64,000 nt of DNA from Bombilactobacillus mellis (GCF_000967245.1 NZ_KQ033877.1:562770-626769), one strand, 5' to 3'. Positions 45,852 through 55,977 are shown, counted from the first letter of the stretch. The notes: generated from the sequence alone by a model not told the origin. Numbers and translations: made by a program.

Positions 45852-46784
45852 GTGGCTAATAAAATCGTTATTCTAGGTAGTTTAAACTTAGATTCAATTC
45901 TGCAAATCTCCCGTTTACCACAACCAGGAGAAACTTTGAGTATGACAGGGAAAAATTCTGCACCCGGAGGTAAAGGTGCTAATCAAGCCGTGGCAGCCGC
46001 GCGGGCTGGTGGAGCTCAGACCGCTTTTATCGGGCGCGTGGGTCAAGATGAGACGGGAAATTTTTTACTGGAAACTCTCAAAAAAGATCATATCGAGACG
46101 GACCATATTGTGGTTGATCACCAAAAAGATACTGGACAAGCTTATATTTTATTACAAACGACTACCGGTCAAAATAGTATTTTAGTTTACGGTGGGGCTA
46201 ATCAAAATTTATCACTAACCGATGTAAAAAATGCTCATTCCATAATTAAAGAAGCAGATTTTTTGATTAGTCAGTTTGAAACTCCAGTAGAAGTTACCAC
46301 TGCAGCCTTTGTTTATGCTCATAATGTTGGAGTCAAAACTATTTTGAATCCTGCTCCCGCACTGGATCAAATTCCCGCCCAATTATTAGCGGCTACAGAT
46401 TTAATCTGCCCTAATGAAACAGAGGCTCAAGCGCTAAGCAATGTTTCGGTTACGGACTTAAATTCGATGCGGCAGGCTGCTGCCTTTTTCCAGAAACAAG
46501 GCTGTGCTCGGACCATTATTACGTTAGGAGCCCGGGGCGCTTATATTTATGATAATCAACACAAAATTGATCAATTTGTCGACGCGTTTAAAGTTAAAGC
46601 AGTGGACACGACTGCTGCTGGCGATACTTTTATTGGCGCTTTGGGAGCAGTTTTGAAAACTGATTTTAGTAACTTAGTAGCGGCAACTTTATACGCTAAT
46701 CGAGCTTCATCTTTGGCGGTTCAGAAATTGGGAGCTCAGCCGTCTATTCCTACTGCTGACCAAGTACAGTCTTATTTTAATTAG
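45852..46784 (+). CDS. rbsK: ribokinase
   Basis: A 310-residue PfkB-family sugar kinase: phosphorylates ribose to ribose-5-phosphate with ATP. Substrate-site GGKGANQAVAAA (39-50) and the C-terminal PfkB signature DTTAAGDTFIGAL with the catalytic Asp are present. GTG start with AAGGAAG upstream. No ribose transporter or LacI-type regulator adjoins it, so it stands alone. The 3' end overlaps the convergent pseudouridine synthase gene by 8 bp. Confidence 0.92.
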   Translation: MANKIVILGSLNLDSILQISRLPQPGETLSMTGKNSAPGGKGANQAVAAARAGGAQTAFIGRVGQDETGNFLLETLKKDHIETDHIVVDHQKDTGQAYILLQTTTGQNSILVYGGANQNLSLTDVKNAHSIIKEADFLISQFETPVEVTTAAFVYAHNVGVKTILNPAPALDQIPAQLLAATDLICPNETEAQALSNVSVTDLNSMRQAAAFFQKQGCARTIITLGARGAYIYDNQHKIDQFVDAFKVKAVDTTAAGDTFIGALGAVLKTDFSNLVAATLYANRASSLAVQKLGAQPSIPTADQVQSYFN

Positions 46785-47640
46785 TTAGTTGGTAAAAGTC
46801 AGCAGGAATAGAAATAGTGACGGTCTGAAAGTCTTGAGAAAAGGGTCTCTGATATTTTAATTGATAGGCATGAAGATACATGCGGGTACTTGTTGTTCCG
46901 TAGAGTGGATCACCTAAAATTGGCATACCAATAGATTGCAGATGAACACGGATTTGGTGAGTGCGTCCGGTATGCAATTGCAGCTGAACTAAAGCATATT
47001 TTTGATTGTGTTGAATAATTCGATAATCTGTCCAAGCAAAAAGGCCCTGAGAAGTAATCTGCCGTTTTCGGGGATCAAGCAGATCGTGGCCGAGAGGTCG
47101 TTTAATAGAGCCAACATGGGCTGCTTGAGGATTATATTGAGTAACGGCGAGATAATTGCGGGACATTATTTTTTGTGATAACTGCCGATTCATTATTGGA
47201 ATAATAAGCGGATTTTTACCAATCATAATCAAGCCGCTGGTCATTTTATCAAGACGATGAATCATGAGCGGATTAAATCCGAGATAGGTTCGAACTTGGT
47301 TGAACAAAGTATCATTTTCCTGCGGTTGATTAGGGTGGGTTTTAATACCTGCTGGTTTATTAATGACCAGTAAATCGGAATTTTCATAACAGACAGAGAA
47401 ATCATACTGAGCTGCTGCTAAATAGTTTTGATTTTTAAAATTGAGGTCTAAGCTGAAGTCTACTTGATCGCCATTATCTAAAAGAGTATTAAAAGGACGA
47501 TATTGGTGGTTAATAAGAATACGGCGTTGACTCCGTAATTTGTGCTGCCATTTGCGGGGTAAATACCATTTTTTAAGCGCAGTACGAATTGTTAGGGGAT
47601 TAGGCAAATCCTTAATAATGAAGTGGCGTTCTAGAAACAC
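46777..47640 (-). CDS. RluA-family pseudouridine synthase
   Basis: A 287-residue RNA-modifying enzyme. A short S4-like N-terminal part (ILINHQYRPFNTLLDNGDQV) precedes the catalytic domain with MIHRLDKMTSGLIM (catalytic Asp131) and LVINKPAGIKTHP. Later LQLHTGRTHQIRVHL and IGMPILGDPLYG complete the RluA/RluD signature. The target could be 23S rRNA; the exact site cannot be told. GTG start with GGAG 7 nt upstream. Divergent from the PBP gene. Confidence 0.92.
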   Translation of the reverse strand: MFLERHFIIKDLPNPLTIRTALKKWYLPRKWQHKLRSQRRILINHQYRPFNTLLDNGDQVDFSLDLNFKNQNYLAAAQYDFSVCYENSDLLVINKPAGIKTHPNQPQENDTLFNQVRTYLGFNPLMIHRLDKMTSGLIMIGKNPLIIPIMNRQLSQKIMSRNYLAVTQYNPQAAHVGSIKRPLGHDLLDPRKRQITSQGLFAWTDYRIIQHNQKYALVQLQLHTGRTHQIRVHLQSIGMPILGDPLYGTTSTRMYLHAYQLKYQRPFSQDFQTVTISIPADFYQLTN

Positions 47641-47673
47641 GGCTTGACTCCTTTTTATGGTAAAATATTAACT

Positions 47674-49779
47674 ATGAAACATAATGAAAAACTAAGTTTG
47701 CAACAATATTTAAAAAACTGGTTCTCTAAGTTAGGACAATTTGTCCACTATTTTTTCAGACGCTATCACTTGTGGCGGTGGCTACTTTTAACCTTTCTAA
47801 GTTTCTTTTTAGTTTGTAGTGTTATCTTGACTTTTCGAGCAAAAACAGCCAACATTGCTAATTTAAAGGCCTCGTTACAAACGACAACGACAATTATGGA
47901 TGATTCCGGACATAAGGCCGGGTCGCTATATGCTCAAAAAGGGACCTATGTTAATTTAGAGCGGATTTCCCCGGCAATGCAAAATGCTGTGATATCAACA
48001 GAAGATCGCACATTTTGGCGTAACTATGGTTTTAGTATTCGTGGTTACGCGCGTAGTGCTTTGGGTTTTCTTTTACATCATCAAATCAGCGGTGGCGGAA
48101 GCACTATTACCCAGCAATTGGCCAAAAATGCATTATTAACACAGAAACAGACGTTAGTGCGAAAAGCGGAAGAGTTTTTTTTGGCAGTAGAGATTAACCA
48201 TGTTTATAGTAAAAAAGATATTTTATCAATGTATTTAAATAATTCCTATTTTGGCAATGGCGTCTGGGGTGTGCAAGATGCTGCCCAGCGCTATTTTGCT
48301 CAAGATGCAAGTGAATTAAATGCCAGTCAGGCTGCTACTTTGGCGGCCATGTTGCGCAATCCCAGCTTTTATGATCCGATTCGTAATCCCCAAAATTCCA
48401 AGCAACGACGCAATTTAATTTTACAATTAATGCGGGATAATAATAAACTAACATCTCAGCAAATGCAATTGGCACAAAAAGCACCTTTAACTATTACTAA
48501 TGGTTACCAAAAACAAAATGGCTATCGTTATCCTTCTTATTTCGATGCGGTGATTTCTGAAGCAGAAACCAAGTATCATTTATCGGAGTCGGATATCTTA
48601 AATAAGGGCTATACCATCTACACTTCTTTAAATCAGACTGTCCAACAAAAAATGCAGGCCAGTTTTGATAATGATTATTTATTTCCGGCTAACGCTGCTG
48701 ATGGCACGTTAGCTCAGGGCGCTTCCATTGCTGTGAATCCCAAAAATGGCGGTGTGAGTGCTATAGTAGGAGGGCGCGGCCATCATGCTTTTCGTAGTTT
48801 AAATCGCGCAACGCAAATGAATCGACAACCGGGCTCAACTATCAAACCTTTGGCAGTTTATACTCCTGCCATTGAGCGGGGATATAAATTAGATTCCATG
48901 TTGCCCAATCAAGTAACCAGCTTTGGTAAAAATCATTATACTCCTACTAATGCTGACGGCTCAATTTCTGATGAAATTCCTCTTTATCAAGCGTTGGCCC
49001 AAAGTGAAAATATTCCGGCAGTTGCGTTATTAGACAAAATTGGAATCAACAAAGGCGTAGCCGCTATGGAGAACTTTGGCATTAAAGTACCGAAGTCTGA
49101 TCACAATTTGGCTTTAGCCTTGGGTGGGTTGCAGACTGGTTTGACCCCTTATCAACTGGCACGTGCTTATACTGCCTTTGCTAATGAAGGCCGCTTAGCT
49201 AATACTCATTTTATTACAAAGATTGTTGATGCTACTGGGGCAGTGATTGCCCAAAATCATAATGATACTCCGAAATTAATCATGAGCAAGTCAACTGCTA
49301 AAACAATGACGAGTTTAATGTTAGGGGTCTTTGATCAAGGTACAGGCCAGAATGCTAAACCTAATGGTTATCGTTTAGCCGGAAAAACTGGTAGTACTGA
49401 AGTGCCGGCTGAATATGGTTCTGGCACTAAAGACCAATGGATAGTAGGATATACGCCCGATATTGTAGTTGCTACTTGGATTGGCTTTGATAAAACTGAT
49501 CAAAATCATTTTTTGCAGGATAGTAATGAACAAGGAATTGCTCCGTTATTTAAAAATGAATTGGAAAATATTTTACCGCATACTAAAAATACTGCTTTTC
49601 AAGTAGAGGATGCTGCTGTAATTGCGGAACGTAATCAGCATAATTCACCGCAAGATTGGTTTAACAACTTTAGTGGGGAAATGCGGAAAAAAGTGGAAGA
49701 TACGATTAATAATTTTAATAATACTCGCCAGGGAGTCAGTCAATGGTATAATCAAATCAAAGGTTTTATAGGACATTAA
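47674..49779 (+). CDS. class A penicillin-binding protein (PBP1A/2A type)
   Basis: A 701-residue bifunctional peptidoglycan synthase anchored by one N-terminal helix (about 36-58). Glycosyltransferase domain: STEDRTFWRNYG with catalytic Glu110, then GGGSTITQQLAKN. Transpeptidase domain: RQPGSTIKPL with nucleophile Ser388, SEN, and KTGST (571-575). The C-terminus is short and without extra domains. ATG 47674 lacks a clear ribosome-binding site and lies just after a TTGACT/TATTAA-like promoter, so the start is uncertain. First gene of a likely run into the YlbF-family gene 17 nt later. Confidence 0.93.
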   Translation: MKHNEKLSLQQYLKNWFSKLGQFVHYFFRRYHLWRWLLLTFLSFFLVCSVILTFRAKTANIANLKASLQTTTTIMDDSGHKAGSLYAQKGTYVNLERISPAMQNAVISTEDRTFWRNYGFSIRGYARSALGFLLHHQISGGGSTITQQLAKNALLTQKQTLVRKAEEFFLAVEINHVYSKKDILSMYLNNSYFGNGVWGVQDAAQRYFAQDASELNASQAATLAAMLRNPSFYDPIRNPQNSKQRRNLILQLMRDNNKLTSQQMQLAQKAPLTITNGYQKQNGYRYPSYFDAVISEAETKYHLSESDILNKGYTIYTSLNQTVQQKMQASFDNDYLFPANAADGTLAQGASIAVNPKNGGVSAIVGGRGHHAFRSLNRATQMNRQPGSTIKPLAVYTPAIERGYKLDSMLPNQVTSFGKNHYTPTNADGSISDEIPLYQALAQSENIPAVALLDKIGINKGVAAMENFGIKVPKSDHNLALALGGLQTGLTPYQLARAYTAFANEGRLANTHFITKIVDATGAVIAQNHNDTPKLIMSKSTAKTMTSLMLGVFDQGTGQNAKPNGYRLAGKTGSTEVPAEYGSGTKDQWIVGYTPDIVVATWIGFDKTDQNHFLQDSNEQGIAPLFKNELENILPHTKNTAFQVEDAAVIAERNQHNSPQDWFNNFSGEMRKKVEDTINNFNNTRQGVSQWYNQIKGFIGH

Positions 49780-49796
49780 AAAGGAGAATATAATCA

Positions 49797-50138
49797 ATGA
49801 TCAACGTTTATGACACTGCCAACCAATTGGAGAATGAATTGCGTCAAACTCCAGAAATTATGGGACTACAGGGTGCTTTTAGTCAGATGAAAGCCGACGC
49901 TATGGCTTATAGCCTTTTTCAAAAATTACAAAAGATGCAATTGGATTATCAACAAAAAGAATTAAGTGGTCAACAAATTACTGATGAAGAAATTAAGAAT
50001 TTACAGGATCTCTCCACACAATTATCTAAGTTTGATTCCATCAAAAATTTAATGGAACAAGAACGAAAAGTAAATGCGATGATGGAAGAATTAAATAAGA
50101 TAATTTCTAAACCTGTGGCTGAAATATATCAGGGATGA
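49797..50138 (+). CDS. YlbF/YheA-family protein
   Basis: A 113-residue, all-helical, Gln/Lys/Met-rich protein (ANQLENELRQTPEIMGL start, LFQKLQKMQLDYQQKEL centre). The YlbF/YmcA/YheA family includes factors that act with RNase Y on mRNA processing; this one lies in the YheA position next to yhaO-yhaN-yhaM, as in Bacillus. GGAGAATA precedes the ATG. Terminator at 50149-50179. Confidence 0.85.
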   Translation: MINVYDTANQLENELRQTPEIMGLQGAFSQMKADAMAYSLFQKLQKMQLDYQQKELSGQQITDEEIKNLQDLSTQLSKFDSIKNLMEQERKVNAMMEELNKIISKPVAEIYQG

Positions 50139-50148
50139 TTGTAATTGG

Positions 50149-50179
50149 GGCGATACTTATGGTAAGTGTCGTCTTTTTT
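50149..50179 (+). terminator. intrinsic terminator
   Basis: GGCGATACTTA/TAAGTGTCGTC stem with G-T pairs, then T6. Confidence 0.8.
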
Positions 50180-50233
50180 GTGTTTTAGAATAGAAAATTT
50201 TTGACAGTAGTGTAGCTGTGATCGAGGTATTAG

Positions 50234-51421
50234 ATGAAATTTATTCATACAGCTGATTTACATTTAGGCAGTCCGTTTAAGGGGCTAACTTATTTGCCGG
50301 CGGCGATCAAAGAGTCCGTAGTCAATTCAATTTACCAAACTTTTGATCAATTAGTAGCCGATGCCATCAATTTTGCAGTAGATTTTATTATTATTGCAGG
50401 TGATTTGTTTGATAATGTGCAACGCAATTTACAGGCGCAACTTTATTTACAGGCTAAATTTCAGCAACTGGCGCAAAAAAATATTCGGGTCCTAATTATT
50501 TTTGGAAATCATGATTATTGGACCCCATCCAAAGCAATTATTACTTATCCAAACAATGTCTTTGTTTTTGGTCCCAAGATTACTACTATAACTTGGGATT
50601 TGGGTTTAAACCAACGGATTGCTATTAGTGGTTTTAGTTATGATAAAAACCATATCTATCAAGATATGGCCCAGAATTTTCCACGACGTTTATCCAATGT
50701 GGACTATCAAATTGGTATTTTGCACGGTCAATTAGGTGTGGCTCAACAGAATCCATATGCACCTTTTACTTTACAGGATTTACAGAATAAAGGCTATGAT
50801 TATTGGGCTTTGGGACACATTCATCAACAACAAATTTTATGTAAAAATCCTTATATCATTTATCCGGGTAATTTACAAGGACGTCAGCAGCAAGAAAGCG
50901 GGGCTAAAGGGTATTATTTAGTAGAGTGGGATGGGCAGACCACTACAGTTGAATTTCGTCCCATTGCTCGTATTATTTGGCACAATTGCCGCTTAGACGT
51001 ACAAAATGTTACTAACCTGGATGAGCTGTTAACTCAAATAAAACAAAAAATAGCAAACAAAAATAATTCTTTGCTTACTCTGACCTTAGAGAATTTTGAA
51101 TGTTTAGATCCCGACTTGCAAAAATTAGTTAATTCAGGTGAATTACTGGCTAGTTTACAACAACAGATTACTTCTGATCATTTTAACTATATTTATAGTC
51201 TAGTGCCGCAGATTAACTCGCGTACAATTTATCAATCCCTTGATGAAACCTTTTGGCAGCAGGCAGCCCAGGAAATTTTTACACCTGATAATATTGCGGA
51301 TAAATTGGGAAAGTTGCAACAAGTAACTCCCATCAAAGATTTATTACAAGAGGAGGATTTTTTAAACAAATTGAAACAAGACGTACTGAAAACCATGAGT
51401 CAAAATAAAATGGAGGATTAA
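50234..51421 (+). CDS. yhaO: YhaO, SbcD-like metallophosphoesterase
   Basis: A 395-residue Mre11/SbcD-type nuclease subunit. Metal-binding motifs in order: FIHTADLHLGSPF (D and H), IIAGDLFDN, IFGNHDYW, and later GILHGQLG and ALGHIHQQQ. It works with the next gene product, the large AAA-type ATPase YhaN, in DNA double-strand break processing by analogy with SbcCD. The two genes are 1 nt apart. Confidence 0.9.
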   Translation: MKFIHTADLHLGSPFKGLTYLPAAIKESVVNSIYQTFDQLVADAINFAVDFIIIAGDLFDNVQRNLQAQLYLQAKFQQLAQKNIRVLIIFGNHDYWTPSKAIITYPNNVFVFGPKITTITWDLGLNQRIAISGFSYDKNHIYQDMAQNFPRRLSNVDYQIGILHGQLGVAQQNPYAPFTLQDLQNKGYDYWALGHIHQQQILCKNPYIIYPGNLQGRQQQESGAKGYYLVEWDGQTTTVEFRPIARIIWHNCRLDVQNVTNLDELLTQIKQKIANKNNSLLTLTLENFECLDPDLQKLVNSGELLASLQQQITSDHFNYIYSLVPQINSRTIYQSLDETFWQQAAQEIFTPDNIADKLGKLQQVTPIKDLLQEEDFLNKLKQDVLKTMSQNKMED

Positions 51422-51422
51422 G

Positions 51423-53897
51423 TTGCGAATAACAGGTGTAAATATTTATGGATTCGGCTGCTGGGTAGATACACAATTAAATTTTCAATCGGACTATCAA
51501 ATTATTTGCGGTAATAATGAAACTGGTAAAACCACATTGTTGTATTTTATCAGGTCTATCTTATTTGGTTTTGCATCTGCACGCGGTCAAGAAAAGTATT
51601 GGCGCTACTTGCCGCATATCAGCAATCAATATGGCGGTGAGATTTATGCTTTAGATGCCACACAGAATCAGTGGGTTATTCAGCGGGTAAAAAATAAAAA
51701 GACCGAAAAATTACAAGTTTTTAAAAATAATCAAGCCGTTTCGGCAGAACTTTATCAAAAATGGCTACAGCCGATGACTGCTGACTTATTTGCGCAAACG
51801 AATTTTATCAATCGTGAATCTTTAGAGCAAGTTTATAAATTATCAGCGGATGAATTATTGGAACGAATTTTGGCTTTGGGGGTCATTGGTTCCAATGAGT
51901 GGTTGCAGTTGCGGCAAAAAATGCAAAAAGAGGCTAATAGTTTATATCGTCCGCGGGGCAGAAAACAACCTTTAAATCTTTTGTTGAAAAAAAGAGAAGA
52001 ATTAAATGACAATTTAAAACAAGTAGCCGAGGAAAACCAACATTATCAGCAATTACTTCGTCAAAAAGAGCAATTAAAGAACCAGCAAGTGCAGCTGCGA
52101 GCGCAACAACAAAGTGCGCAGCAGGCAGTTGATTATTGGTTGACTCTACAGCAACAATGGGAGCAATATGCAGAATGGCAACAGTTAAAACAACAGCTTC
52201 AGTCCTCTTTGGCGATTAGTCATGAAGAGGAAAGGGATTTTTATAAATATAAACAACAAATACAAACGGATCAGCAAATTATAGATAGCCTCCAGCAGCA
52301 GAATCGGCAACTTACTTTGCAACAAGCTCAGCAATTAGAATATTTTACTGCGCATCAAACTGATTTTGATAATTTACAGCGTCAATGTGGACAATTACAA
52401 ACACAAGCGCAAAACTTAAAAACCACGCTGCAGCCACAACAGCAACAATTACAGCAGCAGCAACAGGAGTTGCTCCAACAAAATCCACATTTGGCGACAA
52501 CAGCGCAACCTCTAACTACAAAGCAATTGCAGAATTTTCAACAATTGCTCAAAAAAAATCACTCACGGATGCGCAAGAAATCGCTAGTGGTTGTCTTAGT
52601 TAGTGTTATTGTGGCCTCGTTTTTAATGATTGCTGGTCTGGTAATAACTCATCATTGGATCTTACCAGCAATAGTTGGATGCCTTTTTTTATTAGGAAAT
52701 GTTTGGTTTTTGACAAAGAAACCATTTCATTGGGCAACAACAAAATTCACAAAACCAATCATTAATTTTAAACATGAAGCTGGCGTAGATGAATTAACCA
52801 ATCAAGAAGTAATCTCTTTACAGGGAACCATAACCCAATTAGCACATTTGCGCCGGCAACAGCAGGCTAATCAAAAACAAATTGCGCAGTATGACTGTTC
52901 TTACCAAAAGTGGCAGCAGCAAGTGAAGCAGTTATTGTCTGTGAAGGCGCCGCAAATAATTGATTTTGCTTTTTTTACAACCAGTTATCAAAAATATCAA
53001 CATTTAGTCGAATTAAAAAAACTACAAACAGCTAATTTACAAGAAGTTGCACCTAAAATAAATGAATTTAAACAAGATTTGCATAAGCAACAACAACAGT
53101 TGCAAAATCTCCGTCATAAATATCATTTACTAACTGATCAAGAATTGGATTTATTAATCCAACACCAAAAAAAGCGGCAACAACAAGTCCAACGCCTGGC
53201 GGTCTTAGAAGAGAATCTCAAATTAGTATTAGCAGATTTGCAAAAGATAAACAGTGCGCAGCAATTAACGCAAAAACAGCACCAAGCCCAACAGGACTTA
53301 AAAAAAGTGCAACAAGAGTTAAATCAGAATACTCAACAACAAGCCCAGCTGCAAGCACAGGCCCAACAGTTAGCCCATGATAATACTTATCAGCAATTAG
53401 TGCAGGCAATTGAATTTAATAATACTGATTTACTTGATACTTTTAAACAATGGCTGAGTAATACTATGGCAGTAGATTGGATTAATACAACTTTAAATGT
53501 TGCTAGTGCTAATCGTTTTCCCCGCTTAATCAAACAAGCAGAAGAATTTTTTAAATTATTGACTGATGGGCACTATATCCAAATTAAATTTACGCCTAAT
53601 CAATTAGTTTTATTAACCGCAGATCATGACTCTTTTGACGTTCATGAATTATCACAGGGAACAGCTGCACAGTTATATCTAGCTTTAGATTTGGCTTTTA
53701 TTGCTGAAATCGCGGATTTAACAGTCATGCCGATTTTAATTGATGACGCCTTGGTAGATTTTGATCAATCTCGCCAGAACAACATTAGTAAAATTATTAA
53801 GCACTTAGCCAAAACTACCCAAGTTATTTATGTTTGTACTGCTGATAAGACCGCAGCTCTTTTTCCGATGGACCATGTATTAAAACTGAAAGGATAA
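51423..53897 (+). CDS. yhaN: YhaN, SbcC/Rad50-like ATPase
   Basis: An 824-residue SMC/Rad50-type protein. Walker A GNNETGKTT (30-38) in the N-terminal part, long Gln-rich coiled coils (about 180-380 and 460-700), and a C-terminal half-ATPase with HELSQGTAAQLYLALDLAFI and LIDDALVDFD (Walker B). Unusually for SbcC, a hydrophobic pair of helices lies in the middle (about 388-432), as in YhaN proteins, suggesting membrane association. TTG start with GGAGG 6 nt upstream. Confidence 0.9.
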   Translation: MRITGVNIYGFGCWVDTQLNFQSDYQIICGNNETGKTTLLYFIRSILFGFASARGQEKYWRYLPHISNQYGGEIYALDATQNQWVIQRVKNKKTEKLQVFKNNQAVSAELYQKWLQPMTADLFAQTNFINRESLEQVYKLSADELLERILALGVIGSNEWLQLRQKMQKEANSLYRPRGRKQPLNLLLKKREELNDNLKQVAEENQHYQQLLRQKEQLKNQQVQLRAQQQSAQQAVDYWLTLQQQWEQYAEWQQLKQQLQSSLAISHEEERDFYKYKQQIQTDQQIIDSLQQQNRQLTLQQAQQLEYFTAHQTDFDNLQRQCGQLQTQAQNLKTTLQPQQQQLQQQQQELLQQNPHLATTAQPLTTKQLQNFQQLLKKNHSRMRKKSLVVVLVSVIVASFLMIAGLVITHHWILPAIVGCLFLLGNVWFLTKKPFHWATTKFTKPIINFKHEAGVDELTNQEVISLQGTITQLAHLRRQQQANQKQIAQYDCSYQKWQQQVKQLLSVKAPQIIDFAFFTTSYQKYQHLVELKKLQTANLQEVAPKINEFKQDLHKQQQQLQNLRHKYHLLTDQELDLLIQHQKKRQQQVQRLAVLEENLKLVLADLQKINSAQQLTQKQHQAQQDLKKVQQELNQNTQQQAQLQAQAQQLAHDNTYQQLVQAIEFNNTDLLDTFKQWLSNTMAVDWINTTLNVASANRFPRLIKQAEEFFKLLTDGHYIQIKFTPNQLVLLTADHDSFDVHELSQGTAAQLYLALDLAFIAEIADLTVMPILIDDALVDFDQSRQNNISKIIKHLAKTTQVIYVCTADKTAALFPMDHVLKLKG

Positions 53898-53901
53898 AAC
53901 A

Positions 53902-54849
53902 ATGAGTAAAAATTTGGCCGATTTACAAGCAGGAATGGATTTTGAATTACCAGTTTTAATCAAACAAGTGGATGTCCGTATAGCTCGCAATCAGAAACAA
54001 TTTTTAGCAATTATTTTTGCGGATGCAACGGCTGAGTTACCCGGTAAATTTTGGGATGCTACTGCCCAAGATGTTTTAAATTTTACGGCAGGTAAAGTAG
54101 TAGATTTGACCGGTAAATGCGAGTTATATAAAGGCAGCTTACAAATCAAAATTGTTGCAATGAAAATAGCTGCTGCTGAGACTTATTCTTGGAGTCAGCT
54201 AATTAAACATGCTCCTTTACAGAAGCAGCAACTACAAGACCAAATTAATGAGTTATTGTTTCAAATTACGCAACCGGAATGGAATCGGATTGTTCGCTTT
54301 TTATTAAAGCAGCATCAAGAAAGCTTTTTTGAATATCCAGCGGCGAAATCGAATCATCATGATTATGCCGGCGGTTTAGCTTATCATACATTAAGCATTG
54401 CTCGTTTAGCCTTAGATGTTTGTCAACATTATGCGCAAATTAATCAGTCTTTATTACTAGCAGGTGTAATTTTACATGATTTAGGCAAAACCAGTGAATT
54501 AAGCGGTGTGTTGAACACGCAATATACATTGGCAGGTAATTTATTAGGTCATATTGTTATTATTGATGGTGAAATCGTGACTGCCTGTAAACAATTGCAT
54601 CTGGATGCTAATTCAGAAGAGGTGCTGCTGTTAAGACATATGATTATTGCCCACCATGGACTTTATGAATACGGCTCTCCAAAAAGGCCGCAATTATTAG
54701 AAGCTGAAGTATTGCACAGTTTAGATGAATTGGATGCGGCCATAAATATGATTACCAAAGCCCAACAAAAGGTGGCTCCGGGTCAATTTACCGATCGTAT
54801 TTTTGGAATGGACAATCGCCGTTTTTATGTGCCTAATTTCAAGGATTAA
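53902..54849 (+). CDS. yhaM: YhaM, 3'-5' exoribonuclease
   Basis: A 315-residue enzyme of the YhaM family: an N-terminal OB-fold nucleic-acid-binding part (FELPVLIKQVDVRIARN start) and a C-terminal HD domain (SNHHDYAGGLAYHTLSI, ILHDLGKT, then HMIIAHHG) with metal ligands. It degrades RNA and single-stranded DNA from the 3' end. 4 nt after yhaN, so the three genes form one operon ending at the terminator at 54871. Confidence 0.93.
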   Translation: MSKNLADLQAGMDFELPVLIKQVDVRIARNQKQFLAIIFADATAELPGKFWDATAQDVLNFTAGKVVDLTGKCELYKGSLQIKIVAMKIAAAETYSWSQLIKHAPLQKQQLQDQINELLFQITQPEWNRIVRFLLKQHQESFFEYPAAKSNHHDYAGGLAYHTLSIARLALDVCQHYAQINQSLLLAGVILHDLGKTSELSGVLNTQYTLAGNLLGHIVIIDGEIVTACKQLHLDANSEEVLLLRHMIIAHHGLYEYGSPKRPQLLEAEVLHSLDELDAAINMITKAQQKVAPGQFTDRIFGMDNRRFYVPNFKD

Positions 54850-54870
54850 AAAGTGAGTTTCTGACCTGAA

Positions 54871-54912
54871 AAAAATAGCCTTAACTTCGGTTGTGAAGTT
54901 AAGGCTATTTTT
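54871..54912. terminator. bidirectional terminator between yhaM and prsA
   Basis: An 18-bp perfect stem, AAAAATAGCCTTAACTTC/GAAGTTAAGGCTATTTTT, loop GGTTGT, between convergent genes. Confidence 0.93.
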
Positions 54913-54941
54913 AATTAAAACAAACTTTATAATGCAGTTAA

Positions 54942-55865
54942 TTATTTGTTGGAAGAAGAGGATTGTGATTTTTTAGCATTTTTGTCATTAGCCAGATAAC
55001 CTGATAAGATATTCTTCATATCATTATCCTTAATCGAAATATCAGCACGTTTAAGGACTTTAGAGATTACTTTTTGCATAGTGGCAGAATCTTGCATCCG
55101 TGCAGCGTAAATCTGATTTTCCAATTCCTTCTTGTGACTATTCAAAGTACCTTTACCTGGGTGTTTAATCATCTTAATAACATGATAACCATAAGAAGAT
55201 TTAACTGGTTCTTTGGTATATTGTCCCTGCTTGAGTTTTAAAGCTGCCTTTTTAAAGTTAGCATCCAAAGAGGTATCACTATTGTTAAAGGCTGGTAATT
55301 TACCACCACTGTTCTTGGTTCCCGAATCAGTAGAATACTTCTTAGCCAACTTATTAAAACTAGCACCATCATCCAGTTGCTTAATCACATCTTTAGCAGT
55401 ACTTTCATCCTTAACTAAAATGTGTTGCACAGTAACTTTAGGAGTATACTTTTTCCACTGTTTATTTAATTCTGCTTGCGAAATCGAAGTTTCCTTACGT
55501 ACTGCCACTTTAGTTAACAGGTTAGTCCGAATGGTATCTTTAAATGAAGCTGCATCTAGACCATTTTGCTGTAATAAGCTGTCAAACTGGGATCCGTATT
55601 TATCTTTATATTGATTATATTCTTTATTGACTTCTTTATCACTGACGTTTTTGCCATACTGATCTTTTAAAGCCTGAGAAATAATCATTTGCTGCAGTGC
55701 TTGTTGGCCAGCCTGAGACTTTTTCATTTTTTGGTACAGCTGTTCTTGAGTGATTTTACCACCCTTCATTGTAACTACAGCTTTGTTGCTGGAACAGCCG
55801 GCAACAAGTGTAACTGACAAGAAGGCGACCAGCGCCAACATAAATTTATTTAACTTTTTTGACAT
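54942..55865 (-). CDS. prsA: PrsA foldase lipoprotein
   Basis: A 307-residue extracytoplasmic peptidyl-prolyl isomerase that helps exported proteins fold. The signal peptide ends in the lipobox VAGC (Cys24). The parvulin domain covers about 140-235 (VQHILVKDESTAKDVIKQLD, then KKYSTDSGTKNSGGKLPAF, and SSYGYHVIKM). A Lys/Ser-rich tail follows. ATG 55865 is chosen; a GTG at 55877 is also in frame. Upstream lie unusual repeats (see 55899-55961). Confidence 0.93.
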   Translation of the reverse strand: MSKKLNKFMLALVAFLSVTLVAGCSSNKAVVTMKGGKITQEQLYQKMKKSQAGQQALQQMIISQALKDQYGKNVSDKEVNKEYNQYKDKYGSQFDSLLQQNGLDAASFKDTIRTNLLTKVAVRKETSISQAELNKQWKKYTPKVTVQHILVKDESTAKDVIKQLDDGASFNKLAKKYSTDSGTKNSGGKLPAFNNSDTSLDANFKKAALKLKQGQYTKEPVKSSYGYHVIKMIKHPGKGTLNSHKKELENQIYAARMQDSATMQKVISKVLKRADISIKDNDMKNILSGYLANDKNAKKSQSSSSNK

Positions 55866-55898
55866 AACTTTTATCACACATCCAATCTAGTTTTATCT

Positions 55899-55961
55899 TA
55901 TCAAGATAACAACTATCAAGATAACATACTTTAAGTTTATTTTATAGCACTATAAAATAAA
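55899..55961 (-). promoter_or_regulatory. repeat-rich upstream region of prsA
   Basis: TATCAAGATAACA occurs twice (55899-55911, 55914-55926), and TTTATTTTATAG-CA-CTATAAAATAAA (55936-55961) is a perfect 12-bp inverted repeat. These lie between the stop of the small membrane gene and the start of prsA and may be operator or terminator elements. No known regulator site is assigned. Confidence 0.5.
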
Positions 55962-55977
55962 TTTCACATAAATTTCA

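Noticed and set aside
52385-52603. Open frames inside yhaN rich in Thr/Ala
   Set aside because: Frame shadows of the Gln-rich coiled coil.
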